DNA of 15,798 nucleotides from NCBI GenBank assembly GCA_022711195.1, contig JAKLFN010000021.1, positions 1-15,798 on the forward strand, given 5' to 3'. A model generated the notes under the pieces. It did not search any database. It was not told where the DNA came from and saw only the letters and a list, made by a program, of their open reading frames with translations. The DNA is from Bacteroidota bacterium (GTDB lineage Bacteria > Bacteroidota > Bacteroidia > Bacteroidales > VadinHA17). Of this stretch, positions 1-7,661 are shown piece after piece; position 1 is the stretch's first letter, and the number at the start of each line of letters is the position of its first letter. A program made the translations under genes and the position numbers.

Positions 1-38
1 TAACACTGTATATTCCTGCTGAAATTTGAAATTTTCAG

Positions 39-46
39 TAAATTTG
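39..46 (+). promoter_or_regulatory. Candidate -7 box for the LytTR regulator gene
   Basis: TAAATTTG fits the Bacteroidota -7 consensus TAnnTTTG exactly. No convincing TTTG -33 element is visible about 20 nt upstream, so this is only a candidate. If real, the transcript would have a leader of roughly 90 nt containing the inverted repeat at 68-119. Confidence 0.25.
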
Positions 47-67
47 TTTTACCTTGCATCATTCATG

Positions 68-119
68 AATTGATTTTCTTCGTTTACCCCGACCCCAAGG
101 GGAGCGAAGAAAATCGATT
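68..119. repeat. Strong inverted repeat / hairpin upstream of the LytTR regulator
   Basis: The arms GATTTTCTTCG (72-82) and CGAAGAAAATC (105-115) are perfect 11-bp inverted complements, and the pairing extends outward to 68 and 119 with one mismatch or wobble. The loop holds CCCC (87-90), CCCC (93-96) and GGGG (99-102), which can form a second inner stem. There is no T-run after the right arm, so a classical intrinsic terminator is not obvious. It may be the 3' end structure of an upstream gene, a leader hairpin of the regulator mRNA, or a copy of a dispersed intergenic repeat. Confidence 0.65.
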
Positions 120-142
120 TACATAGTGAAGGAATTATACAG

Positions 143-895
143 ATGGACAAAATCAGAGCAGTCATCATTGATGATGAGACTCCTGCCAGGGAAATCATCA
201 GACATTATTTAAGTGAGCTTGATTATATTGATATTGTTGCGGAATGCTCCGATGGCTTTTCGGGTCTGAAGACAATAACGGCGATGAAGCCGGAACTGGT
301 TTTCCTCGACATCCAGATGCCAAGGCTGACAGGGATTGAGATGCTGGAGGTAATGACTGAAAAACCTGAAGTGATATTCACAACTGCCTATGACCAGTTT
401 GCAATCAGAGCGTTTGAGCTGAATGCAGTTGATTACCTTCTTAAACCGTTCGCCAAAAGACGCTTCCTGGAAGCTGTAAAAAAGGCCACTGATAAGATCC
501 GGTCCGGATCAGGCAATTCGGAACCGGCAAACATGCTGTTGTCAAAGTTACCCGAACCTGTTTCTCCTGTCACCAGGATTGTGGTCAGGAAAGGAAATGG
601 CATAAGCCTTATACCGGTAGACCAGATAAGATTTGTCGAAGCCCAGGATGATTATGTTATGATACATCATATTTCGGGGAAAGCATTGAAACAGCAGACC
701 ATGAAGTACTATGAGGATAATCTTCCAGAAAATGACTTTATCAGGATCCACAGGTCATATATAGTACGGCTCCAGGAGATCAACCGTATAGAGCCTTATG
801 GCAAGGATACTTATCTTGCCATGTTAAAATCGGGCGAGAGGCTGCCGGTAAGCAGAGCCGGGTACCAGCTGCTTAGGGAAGAGCTGAAGTTTTAA
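143..895 (+). CDS. LytTR-family DNA-binding response regulator
   Basis: A 250-residue two-component response regulator of the LytR/AlgR/YehT type. Residues about 5-120 are a receiver domain: acidic residues D10, D11 and E12, phospho-acceptor D56 in the FLDIQMP motif, T80/T81 in FTTAYD, and the conserved lysine K101 in YLLKPF. Residues about 146-248 are a LytTR DNA-binding domain, recognisable from VDQIRFVEAQDDYVMIH and the later FIRIHRSYIV. The partner should be a LytS/YehU-like histidine kinase; none is in the window, but it may lie just upstream of base 1, since such pairs are usually adjacent in Bacteroidota. The ATG at 143 is supported by the receiver domain beginning immediately after it. 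The target genes cannot be read from the sequence. Confidence 0.95.
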   Translation: MDKIRAVIIDDETPAREIIRHYLSELDYIDIVAECSDGFSGLKTITAMKPELVFLDIQMPRLTGIEMLEVMTEKPEVIFTTAYDQFAIRAFELNAVDYLLKPFAKRRFLEAVKKATDKIRSGSGNSEPANMLLSKLPEPVSPVTRIVVRKGNGISLIPVDQIRFVEAQDDYVMIHHISGKALKQQTMKYYEDNLPENDFIRIHRSYIVRLQEINRIEPYGKDTYLAMLKSGERLPVSRAGYQLLREELKF

Positions 896-897
896 AA

Positions 898-929
898 GTC
901 GTGCAGTCGTGCGGTCATGCAGTCGTGCT
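898..929. repeat. Tandem octamer repeat, four copies
   Basis: Four back-to-back 8-bp units of the form GTCGTGCA occupy 898-905, 906-913, 914-921 and 922-929. The second ends in G, the third has A for G at position 4, and the fourth ends in T. It begins two bases after the stop codon of the LytTR regulator, in the convergent space before yidD, so it is non-coding. No hairpin is evident. Confidence 0.8.
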
Positions 930-989
930 TTGTTAGCCCTGGCTTCATCGAAGGCTTTTGGCCTGGAGGGATGTAAAATGTATGGAGAG

Positions 990-1298
990 TTATCTTTTCA
1001 GGCGGTTTTGTCTTTTATATCCTTTCAATAATCCTGACAGATATTTATACCGGCGGAATATGAATAAAGGTACCGGGTCATAACCGTGTGTCCCGCCGGG
1101 ACGGCACCTTAGGATCCTGCCTATTCCTAGTGTAAGACCGGCAAACGGGCCATGTAACTTCAGGGCATCAAGCATATATTCCGAACAGGAAGGTATATGC
1201 CTGCACGAAGGTCTCAGCAAGGGAGATATGACATATCTGTAAAAGTGTACCGGAAGGGATAACAGGAAGGATAATATATTTTTAAGTAACTTTGCCAC
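990..1298 (-). CDS. yidD: Membrane protein insertion efficiency factor YidD
   Basis: YidD is a small membrane-associated protein that aids YidC/Sec-dependent insertion of inner-membrane proteins. The core is clear: LPVHFYRYVISPLLRPSC, then CRHIPSCSEY with the family's conserved cysteines, then GRILRCRPGG and GYDPVP. The open frame extends back to an ATG at 1508, but that would add 70 residues unlike the family and overlap the divergent metallopeptidase by 83 bp. I therefore place the start at the GTG at 1296-1298, giving 102 residues and the usual hydrophobic N-terminus (VAKLLKNILSFLL). The C-terminal tail after GYDPVP is basic and a little longer than usual. In many bacteria yidD lies between rnpA and yidC; here it stands apart from both, which is common in Bacteroidota. 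Confidence 0.88.
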   Translation of the reverse strand: MAKLLKNILSFLLSLPVHFYRYVISPLLRPSCRHIPSCSEYMLDALKLHGPFAGLTLGIGRILRCRPGGTHGYDPVPLFIFRRYKYLSGLLKGYKRQNRLKR

Positions 1299-1302
1299 GA
1301 AC

Positions 1303-1310
1303 CAAATATA
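1303..1310 (-). promoter_or_regulatory. Candidate -7 box for yidD
   Basis: On the minus strand TATATTTG matches TAnnTTTG exactly and ends four bases before the GTG start at 1298. If functional, transcription would begin at or next to the start codon, giving a leaderless or nearly leaderless mRNA. No clear -33 TTTG is visible, so the box may be fortuitous. Confidence 0.3.
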
Positions 1311-1425
1311 GATAAAAAGAAATATCCTGTACTGGTCCAGATAAAGTTGTAAACTCTGCCAAAATGACAACTGGAAATGAACTGGCAGGCCTTTTGAAGT
1401 GTTATAATAATTAAAACTTAAGAAA

Positions 1426-2112
1426 ATGGCAATGAATCCATGGGTAATTTTTATAGGTGTGATGATCCTGAGCTGGATCGTAAGCGCTACAATGAAGTCG
1501 AGGTTCAAAAAATATTCTAAAATACCAGTCGATAACGGAATGTCGGGTAAGGAAATAGCTGAAAGGATGCTTAGGGATAACGGTATATATGATGTAACGG
1601 TTCAAAGTGTCCCGGGGCAGCTGACTGATCATTACAATCCTGAAAAGAAAACAATCAATCTGAGCCAGGATGTTTACAGTTCAAGGAGCATTGCTGCAGC
1701 AGCTGTTGCAGCTCATGAAACGGGACATGCAGTTCAGCATGCAACAGCCTATGCTTGGCTCGGATTCCGTTCAAAAATGGTTCCGGTTGTGAGCTTTTCA
1801 TCAAGGTGGATACAATGGGTGCTTCTTGGAGGTATCATTTTAGTGAATACGTTTCCGCTTCTGTTGTTAACCGGTATTGTTCTCTTTGCACTTACAACAT
1901 TGTTCAGCTTTATTACACTGCCTGTTGAGTTCAATGCCAGCCAGCGGGCTCTGGCATGGCTTTCCGACAGGGGCGTCACTTCATACGAAAACCAGTCCAG
2001 GGCAAAGGATGCTCTCAAATGGGCTGCTTCGACCTATGTTGTTGCTGCCCTCGGCTCACTGGCTACATTGTTGTATTATGTGATGATATTTACAGGCGCA
2101 AGAGATGACTGA
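1426..2112 (+). CDS. YugP-type membrane zinc metallopeptidase
   Basis: A 228-residue integral membrane protein of the neutral zinc metallopeptidase family typified by Bacillus YugP (Peptidase_Mprops-like). The zinc-binding HExxH motif is HETGH at residues 97-101, preceded by an alanine-rich helix. About 65 residues later the family motif LPVEFNASQRAL (165-176) supplies a likely third ligand, E168. Hydrophobic segments lie at about 5-22, 118-140, 142-165 and 200-222, placing the active site at the inner membrane. Length is normal for the family. The ATG at 1426 (MAMNPW) is followed at once by the first membrane segment; an ATG two codons on is an alternative. It is divergent from yidD and convergent with the methyltransferase gene (14-bp gap), so probably monocistronic. 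The substrate is unknown. Confidence 0.92.
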   Translation: MAMNPWVIFIGVMILSWIVSATMKSRFKKYSKIPVDNGMSGKEIAERMLRDNGIYDVTVQSVPGQLTDHYNPEKKTINLSQDVYSSRSIAAAAVAAHETGHAVQHATAYAWLGFRSKMVPVVSFSSRWIQWVLLGGIILVNTFPLLLLTGIVLFALTTLFSFITLPVEFNASQRALAWLSDRGVTSYENQSRAKDALKWAASTYVVAALGSLATLLYYVMIFTGARDD

Positions 2113-2126
2113 TGACCGTGGAGAGC

Positions 2127-2864
2127 TTATCTCCCTTCAACCTCAAGCCACTTTGTCGACTTGTGAATTATTCTTATTATTACCCAGATTATAACTGCAG
2201 CTATTAGCAGGAGGAGCCATAGCCTGGACAAAAAGACCCTGCCTGTAAGGAAGTAATTGCGGAAAAGATCAAGTACTGCAAAAATCAGAAATATATTCAC
2301 TACGCTGTTATATTCCCTTTTTAAAACATTCCTGAAGGAGAAAGGAAGTTTTGGGGCTATGAATTCAGAGCCAAATGGTATGAATGAATTTACTTTTTCG
2401 GAATATTTATCATATGCTTCTCCGAACTTCTTCCTCAGAAACTGTTCTTCGGCAAACATAATACGTTCATAATAGAGCCAATAGATAAGAAGGAAAAGTA
2501 TAGTGAACCAGACTGATCTCAGAAAAAGGACAGGACCGAGCCACATCAGGAGGTTGCCGAGGTAAAGCGGATGTCTTAATAATGAGTAAGCGCCTGTTGT
2601 GTTCAGTTCCCAGGCCACCTGTCCGTCACCTGTATTACGTCCCGAGGTCCCTTTCGGAGCAAATCCCACCGTCAGTATCCTGACCAATTCCCCGAGAAGG
2701 CTCACTCCGAGAAAGATCATCTCATCACTTAGATCAAAGAATATAGCCTGTCTGTTGCCGAGGAACATTATCAGTATTCCGGCTGCGACCAGGAATAGTG
2801 GCAGCCAGCTTCTTCTTTTAAAAAGCCAGTTCCCGCTTCTCTCTAATTCATGAACAAGTGCCAT
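2127..2864 (-). CDS. ICMT/PEMT-type membrane methyltransferase (possible lipid A 1-phosphate methyltransferase)
   Basis: A 245-residue polytopic membrane protein of the isoprenylcysteine carboxyl methyltransferase / phospholipid methyltransferase superfamily, which uses S-adenosylmethionine on membrane-embedded substrates. The diagnostic region runs from GRNTGDGQVAWELNTTG (75-91) through RHPLYLGN (97-104) to EEQFLRKKFGEAYDKY (139-154) and a terminal IP pair. Membrane segments lie at about 20-36, 46-66, 103-131, 187-205 and 213-233. The GRNT...LNTTG...RHPLYLGN pattern recalls the Leptospira LmtA group, which methylates the 1-phosphate of Kdo2-lipid A; that assignment is from memory and tentative. 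It lies 36 bp downstream of the beta-barrel gene, so it may be read with the ABC operon, although it has its own -7-like box. Confidence 0.82.
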   Translation of the reverse strand: MALVHELERSGNWLFKRRSWLPLFLVAAGILIMFLGNRQAIFFDLSDEMIFLGVSLLGELVRILTVGFAPKGTSGRNTGDGQVAWELNTTGAYSLLRHPLYLGNLLMWLGPVLFLRSVWFTILFLLIYWLYYERIMFAEEQFLRKKFGEAYDKYSEKVNSFIPFGSEFIAPKLPFSFRNVLKREYNSVVNIFLIFAVLDLFRNYFLTGRVFLSRLWLLLLIAAVIIWVIIRIIHKSTKWLEVEGR

Positions 2865-2884
2865 GGATATTTCATTTGATGCAG

Positions 2885-2892
2885 CAAAAGTA
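2885..2892 (-). promoter_or_regulatory. Candidate -7 box for the methyltransferase gene
   Basis: TACTTTTG on the minus strand matches TAnnTTTG exactly, 20 bases before the ATG at 2864 and within the short gap behind the upstream beta-barrel gene. It could give this gene expression independent of the ABC operon. The -33 element is not recognisable. Confidence 0.35.
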
Positions 2893-2900
2893 GAAAAATT

Positions 2901-4055
2901 CTAGAAACTGTATTTGAATCTGAGAAAGACAAGGTTTATCCTTGATCTTATTCCGCTCATTTCACCTCTGAAGTGCTGCCAGATAAGGGAGAAGCCGACA
3001 TTTTCAGCCATTGAAAAATCGATTGACGGCCCGGTGAAATATCCGCTGAGGTCGGGGAACCACATTGCAGAAAGACCAAGGTTCAGCAAAGGTGTGGCAG
3101 CCCAGGAGAACTGTCCGAATGCTGAAAATTCCGAGAATGCAAGTTCCCTGGCAGACAGGTTCCCCATATATAAACCGGTAAAATTCTTAAGATCCAGAGG
3201 ACTGTTGCAATACATCAGCTGAAACTGAAGTGTTGAATTGTTACTGAATATTTTGTCAATACCGGCTGTGATTATTGAAGTACCGGAAGTATCGCTGAAA
3301 GAACGGACCGGATGGAACCACGTTCCTTCACCGCGAAAAGAAAACGATCCTATTGACCCTGACCATCCGGCACCTGCAACTATATCAGAACTGTTTGAAT
3401 ACCCTGCAAGAAATTGTATATCATATCCCCATTTACTGAAACGGAACAATCCGGCTGCTGTTATATCATTATTCCGGTCGGCTTTAACGGCAACCTCAGC
3501 CACAGAAGAGGAAGTCGGATAATACTGCAGCCTTATTGCATCACTTCCGGGTCTTTCAATATAATCGATATCGAAGAAAGAGTAAGCATTGAAAATGTCA
3601 TTTGGATTCCACACAAACGTCTGCCCCCAGTTAATACGCTGTCTGCCTATTCTTGCCTGGAACTTTTCATAATTGAAATCAATCCACATCCTGTCGATCG
3701 TGATATTAAAAAAAAATGATTCCTCATTGAAAATATTCCACGACATATCTATCATACCATCATCGCTACCTGTTATTTCTGAATATCCGGCACCCGTTTT
3801 TGTCATATCGCCTGTGAAAAGCCTGTTGCGAAATTCAATTGCAGCTGTAATATTATTATTCAGATATCCCTTAATATTAAGTCTGTTATGGATCAGGAAG
3901 TCATTAATAAATGGTCCGGAAAGAGTGTCAAACATAACGCTCTGCAATGATGACAGATAGCCGTTAATGGATATTTTCTTCAGTTCTTCCTGTCCATATA
4001 TTCCTGAATGGCTTAAGATTAAAAATGAAATGCATATTAATATTTTTCTCCACAT
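2901..4055 (-). CDS. Outer-membrane beta-barrel protein of the ABC/LolA-like module (DUF1302-like)
   Basis: A predicted outer-membrane protein of 384 residues from the ATG at 4055; a GTG immediately before it (4058) is an alternative start. It begins with a signal peptide, MWRKILICISFLILSHSGIY, cleaved near GQE. The rest alternates polar and hydrophobic residues as in a beta-barrel and ends in LRFKYSF with the terminal aromatic expected for BAM-dependent insertion. About residues 137-156 read GRQRINWGQ...WNPNDIFN, resembling the conserved GRQxxxWGxxxxxPxDxxN stretch of DUF1302-type barrels. It is the last gene of the transport module, 17 nt after the ATPase stop codon, and is probably its outer-membrane receptor or exit point. 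The family assignment rests on this motif and on context. Confidence 0.78.
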   Translation of the reverse strand: MWRKILICISFLILSHSGIYGQEELKKISINGYLSSLQSVMFDTLSGPFINDFLIHNRLNIKGYLNNNITAAIEFRNRLFTGDMTKTGAGYSEITGSDDGMIDMSWNIFNEESFFFNITIDRMWIDFNYEKFQARIGRQRINWGQTFVWNPNDIFNAYSFFDIDYIERPGSDAIRLQYYPTSSSVAEVAVKADRNNDITAAGLFRFSKWGYDIQFLAGYSNSSDIVAGAGWSGSIGSFSFRGEGTWFHPVRSFSDTSGTSIITAGIDKIFSNNSTLQFQLMYCNSPLDLKNFTGLYMGNLSARELAFSEFSAFGQFSWAATPLLNLGLSAMWFPDLSGYFTGPSIDFSMAENVGFSLIWQHFRGEMSGIRSRINLVFLRFKYSF

Positions 4056-4072
4056 CACAGATCAAAGTTTTT

Positions 4073-4759
4073 TTATTCCTTTTTTATATCTGAAACGACT
4101 TTCCCGTCTTCCAGTGTAATTATCCTGTGTGCCATTTTAACAACCCGGGGATCGTGAGTGGAAAAAATAAAGGTTATTTTTTCTTCGTGGTTCAGCTTTT
4201 CCATTATTTCAAGGAGGGTTATTGCAGCTTTCGAATCGAGGTTAGCTGTGGGCTCATCAGCCAGGACGAATTTGGGTCGTGATGCAAGGGCTCTTGCCAC
4301 AGCAACCCTCTGTTGCTGACCGCCCGAAAGTTTTGAAGGTCTGCTGTTTACCCTTTCACCCAGCCCTACAGCTTTCAGTAATTCTATTGTTCGTTCATCT
4401 CTTTCTTTAACAGGCCATTTCTGAAGAGTCATAATAAATTCGACATTCTCTTTTGCTGTCAGTACGGGAATAAGGTTGTATGACTGGAAAACAAAACCAA
4501 TATTGTTCAGCCTGAAATCTATAAGCTCAGAAGATTTAAGTTCCGCCAGATTTGTTCCCCCGATGATTATTTCCCCCGATGTTGGCATGTCCAGCCCTCC
4601 GATCAGATTCAGAAGAGTAGTCTTCCCCGAGCCCGACGGACCCACAATTGCAGCAAATTCAGCTTCATCAAAATTCAGGGTGACATCATTCACTGCATGA
4701 ACCTTTACTTCTGATGAATTATAGATTTTGTTGACATTGTTCAGTTCAAGTATTTTCAT
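4073..4759 (-). CDS. ABC transporter ATPase, LolD/MacB type
   Basis: A 228-residue cytoplasmic nucleotide-binding subunit of the LolD/MacB/FtsE class. All catalytic elements are present: Walker A GPSGSGKTT (40-48), Q-loop Q92, signature LSGGQQQ (144-150), Walker B FVLADEP with D168 and E169, D-loop ANLD, and the H-loop histidine H202 in STHD. The length is typical of LolD. It sits 23 nt downstream of the second FtsX-like permease gene, and with two different permeases upstream the expected complex is a LolCDE-like heterodimer with two copies of this ATPase. In this class ATP hydrolysis drives conformational changes in the periplasm rather than channel transport. Confidence 0.96.
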   Translation of the reverse strand: MKILELNNVNKIYNSSEVKVHAVNDVTLNFDEAEFAAIVGPSGSGKTTLLNLIGGLDMPTSGEIIIGGTNLAELKSSELIDFRLNNIGFVFQSYNLIPVLTAKENVEFIMTLQKWPVKERDERTIELLKAVGLGERVNSRPSKLSGGQQQRVAVARALASRPKFVLADEPTANLDSKAAITLLEIMEKLNHEEKITFIFSTHDPRVVKMAHRIITLEDGKVVSDIKKE

Positions 4760-4782
4760 TACATTTCGGTTTAAACAATTTT

Positions 4783-6210
4783 CTATTCTGTTCTTAGGGC
4801 TTCAACCGGGTTTAATTTCAGGGCTTTACGGGCCGGCCAGATGGAAGAGAGTATTGCTGTTGTAATTACCATTATTACAGTAAATATAATAAACTCAGGT
4901 GTTACAACCGGAAACACTTTTGCAGCAAATCCGATAGCTTCAAAACCTTCAGACCAGCCCGACAGAGATATACCCGTCTTTCCGAATGCTCCTGTAATTG
5001 CCCATCCCGCACTTATACCCGCAACCGCCCCGACCGCAGTCAGAAAAATCGTTTCGAGCATAATCATTGAAAAGATCCTTTTCCGGTTCATCCCAATTGC
5101 CATCAGCATTCCAAGCTCTTTTGTCCTTTCAAGAACTGCCATAAGCATTGTGTTGATAATTCCGAAGGCAAGGGCAAGCATAATTATCCCTATGAATATC
5201 AGATAATAAATAATCATAAAGTCATTCAACAGGGCCGCATCAGGCGCCAGCTCCTTCCATGTCCTTAGTATATTATTTCCGGGAACAGAGGAGTTAAGTT
5301 TATCTTTCACAGTGTCAATATTGTCAATATCATCCAGTAAAATTGCAATTTCATGTATCAGTATCTCGCCGCCCCCATAAAGCTTTGCCAGTTCTCCCTT
5401 GTTTACAAATGCGGTCATCTGATCAAAACCGGTATTGGTCGTCTTATATATCCCGCACACTCTGAAAATACCCTGAACAGGATTCCCCGACCTGTCTGAT
5501 ATGGTTATCTGGATCCTGTTCCTGATCCTGTAATCAAGAACTTTCTCTTTTATTGAATTACCATATCTGTCCAGTTCCTTAACTGTTAATGCACTCTTCA
5601 ATGCTTCGTCAAAATCGCGTGGAGATCTGAACCGTTTATCCTGAAAAACCGTGAGTTTGGCAGTTATGGTCTCAGGTATTCCCTCTTTCTTACAATTCGC
5701 GATAACAGAATCAGTAATTATATATTGCTTCAACTTAAGCAATTCGGCTGTTTTATCGCTTATCAGAATGTCAGATGGATTCTGAGCCTCTATATATTTC
5801 CCTCCCCCCGGTTCAATTTCTTTGAAGATCTCTGTTACTTTCTTCTCTTTTTCAGGATCAATTCCATAAACAATCATACCTGTGTTGGCCCAGGGAGTAT
5901 TTGCCATTGCAATAATCTTTGTCCGGGCGGTCCAGTTTGAAAGTTCAGTCATTGTATCCAGGTTCCTGATGATTTCATCGTAATTACCTATTGTAAGATT
6001 CAGTTCCTCATTCTTGATGAATTCACTGTTATGTATTTGAATATGTGATACTTCATTATAGATTGCGTCATGAAGGCGCTGTTTTGTCCAGCCTTCAATG
6101 AAACCAATAAGGAATACCCCGGCAATGATGCCAAGTGTAACAGCAGTAATTACAACAAGACTTCTTTTTCTGTTACGCCAGATGTTTTTCCAGGCAATTG
6201 ACCAGATCAT
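4783..6210 (-). CDS. FtsX/LolC-like ABC transporter permease (second permease)
   Basis: A 475-residue inner-membrane permease of the MacB/FtsX/LolC class. The order is N-terminal amphipathic stretch WKNIWRNRKR, membrane segment about 17-39, a large periplasmic domain, then three membrane segments at about 331-357, 380-408 and 438-458. The cytoplasmic coupling loop ERTKELGMLMAIGM follows the second segment, and the C-terminus has the classic WPARKALKLNPVEALR. About 60 charged residues (roughly 166-228) appear inserted in the periplasmic domain compared with a minimal LolC/MacB layout, possibly marking a special substrate or partner. The gene begins 10 nt after the first permease gene ends. The two permeases differ clearly, so a heterodimer is likely. 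Confidence 0.92.
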   Translation of the reverse strand: MIWSIAWKNIWRNRKRSLVVITAVTLGIIAGVFLIGFIEGWTKQRLHDAIYNEVSHIQIHNSEFIKNEELNLTIGNYDEIIRNLDTMTELSNWTARTKIIAMANTPWANTGMIVYGIDPEKEKKVTEIFKEIEPGGGKYIEAQNPSDILISDKTAELLKLKQYIITDSVIANCKKEGIPETITAKLTVFQDKRFRSPRDFDEALKSALTVKELDRYGNSIKEKVLDYRIRNRIQITISDRSGNPVQGIFRVCGIYKTTNTGFDQMTAFVNKGELAKLYGGGEILIHEIAILLDDIDNIDTVKDKLNSSVPGNNILRTWKELAPDAALLNDFMIIYYLIFIGIIMLALAFGIINTMLMAVLERTKELGMLMAIGMNRKRIFSMIMLETIFLTAVGAVAGISAGWAITGAFGKTGISLSGWSEGFEAIGFAAKVFPVVTPEFIIFTVIMVITTAILSSIWPARKALKLNPVEALRTE

Positions 6211-6220
6211 AGCATTAGAT

Positions 6221-7642
6221 TTAACCTTTAATAGCTTCGATTTCCTTCAGTTTTCCGATTTTCCTGACAGGATATAGTGATACCAGGATAATCATGAGTG
6301 CTACAAACAGAGCCTGCCAGTAAAAATAAGGACCGACCATTGCAGTTGGCATGATTGCATCCCAGCCCCAGTCTTCCATCATTTTGCCAAATTCTCCCTT
6401 TAGGACGACCGGATAATAATAAAAGTATAAAATCAGGGGCAGGCTGGCCAGTAAACCGGTTGCCAGGCCAATGATCCCCAGCATGAACATTTCAAAAGTA
6501 ACTATCCTTTTAAGCTTTCTTTTCTGCATTCCTATTGCAACAAGAACACCGAATTCCCTTTTTCTTTCTGCAACCATCATCAGGACAGTTCCGAAAATAC
6601 CAAAGAAAATTATGAAATATAATATCCCGAGCATCATTTGTCCGCTCTGACTATCACCCTGTATCTGTTGATACAATACCGGATTTAGTTCATACCATGT
6701 TCTGGATGTGATGCCTTTATCAGCAATAAGGAGATTTATCTCTTTCTTTACCCTTCTTACTGTTTTATTTGATTTATCGGTAAGGTTGACAACAAGGGCG
6801 GTGATTTTATTTTCAGCGTCAAAGAATTCCTGGGCTGCTGTAATTGTCATTATTATCAGCTTGTTGTCTATATCAGGTGAAGGCATTTTTATTATACCCC
6901 TCACAGGGAATATACCTGTTGCGGTAACTCCGTGGTATCCCTGCCCCATCAAAATTACCGAATCACCGATCTCAGCTTTAAGAAATCCGGCAAGCCTGTC
7001 TGACACCAGAATACCGTTGTCATCAGGAGTAAGGTATCCGTTTGGGGATTCAGTACATTGCAGTATCCCGGGCATCAGGAGCGATTTTTCTTCAGTGGTA
7101 AGGTCGAGCTCCAGTTCAATCCTTGCCGGGGATGAATAGGAGCGCCCAACAGACTGTTCCAGCTTATCGGATATTTTCTTCGGGATTTTACCTGATTCAT
7201 TCAGACATTTAAGAGCCTCCGGGGTAATCCGGTACCTTACAAGCCTGGTCTCAGGATCCGAAAAATCCTTTTCCTTCAGGGGATCAATTGCGATTATGGC
7301 AACACCTTTTGTCTGGGTACCGTTCGAAGCAAGTGTAAAAGATTCTAGGTGTGGCGTAACTGAAACAACTCCGTTAATGCCGCTGATCCGGGAAATCAGT
7401 GTGTCATTATGGTCAAAGGCATTGTCAATTAAAGGATCATCATGATAATCCATATGTTGCACCTGCAAATGACCGGTGAATGATTCTATAAAATTGTTTA
7501 TCATATGATCGTATGATCCGAGCTGGACTGATCTCATTATTACAGCAAAAAAAACCGCGAAGAATACGGAGGCTGCTGTTATAATGGTACGGCGTCTGTT
7601 CCTCCATAAATTTCGCCAGGCTATTTTAAATTCCTCCTTCAT
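6221..7642 (-). CDS. FtsX/LolC-like ABC transporter permease (first permease)
   Basis: A 473-residue inner-membrane permease, partner of the gene that follows it. It begins FKIAWRNLWRNRRRT, with membrane segments at about 19-38, 335-357, 380-408 and 440-458 and the coupling loop AERKREFGVLVAIGM. Its C-terminal end is LYPVRKIGKLKEIEAIKG, a weaker form of the usual FtsX ending. The periplasmic domain seems to carry an insertion at about 126-205, at a different position from that in its partner. The loop before the last membrane segment is rich in tryptophan and tyrosine (about 421-442). The gene follows the LolA-like gene by 19 nt. Such pairs extract lipoproteins or other amphiphiles from the outer leaflet of the inner membrane; the substrate here is unknown. 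Confidence 0.92.
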   Translation of the reverse strand: MKEEFKIAWRNLWRNRRRTIITAASVFFAVFFAVIMRSVQLGSYDHMINNFIESFTGHLQVQHMDYHDDPLIDNAFDHNDTLISRISGINGVVSVTPHLESFTLASNGTQTKGVAIIAIDPLKEKDFSDPETRLVRYRITPEALKCLNESGKIPKKISDKLEQSVGRSYSSPARIELELDLTTEEKSLLMPGILQCTESPNGYLTPDDNGILVSDRLAGFLKAEIGDSVILMGQGYHGVTATGIFPVRGIIKMPSPDIDNKLIIMTITAAQEFFDAENKITALVVNLTDKSNKTVRRVKKEINLLIADKGITSRTWYELNPVLYQQIQGDSQSGQMMLGILYFIIFFGIFGTVLMMVAERKREFGVLVAIGMQKRKLKRIVTFEMFMLGIIGLATGLLASLPLILYFYYYPVVLKGEFGKMMEDWGWDAIMPTAMVGPYFYWQALFVALMIILVSLYPVRKIGKLKEIEAIKG

Positions 7643-7661
7643 GTTTTTTTTATTACTATTA

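Noticed and set aside
1299..1508. 70-residue N-terminal extension of YidD from an ATG at 1508
   Set aside because: It overlaps the start of the divergent metallopeptidase gene, is unlike YidD N-termini, and lies upstream of a -7-like box; the conserved YidD part begins only at about the GTG at 1298.
2914..3960. Several plus-strand open frames antisense to the beta-barrel gene
   Set aside because: They are shadows of the minus-strand gene: no recognisable domains, no start signals, and mutually overlapping.
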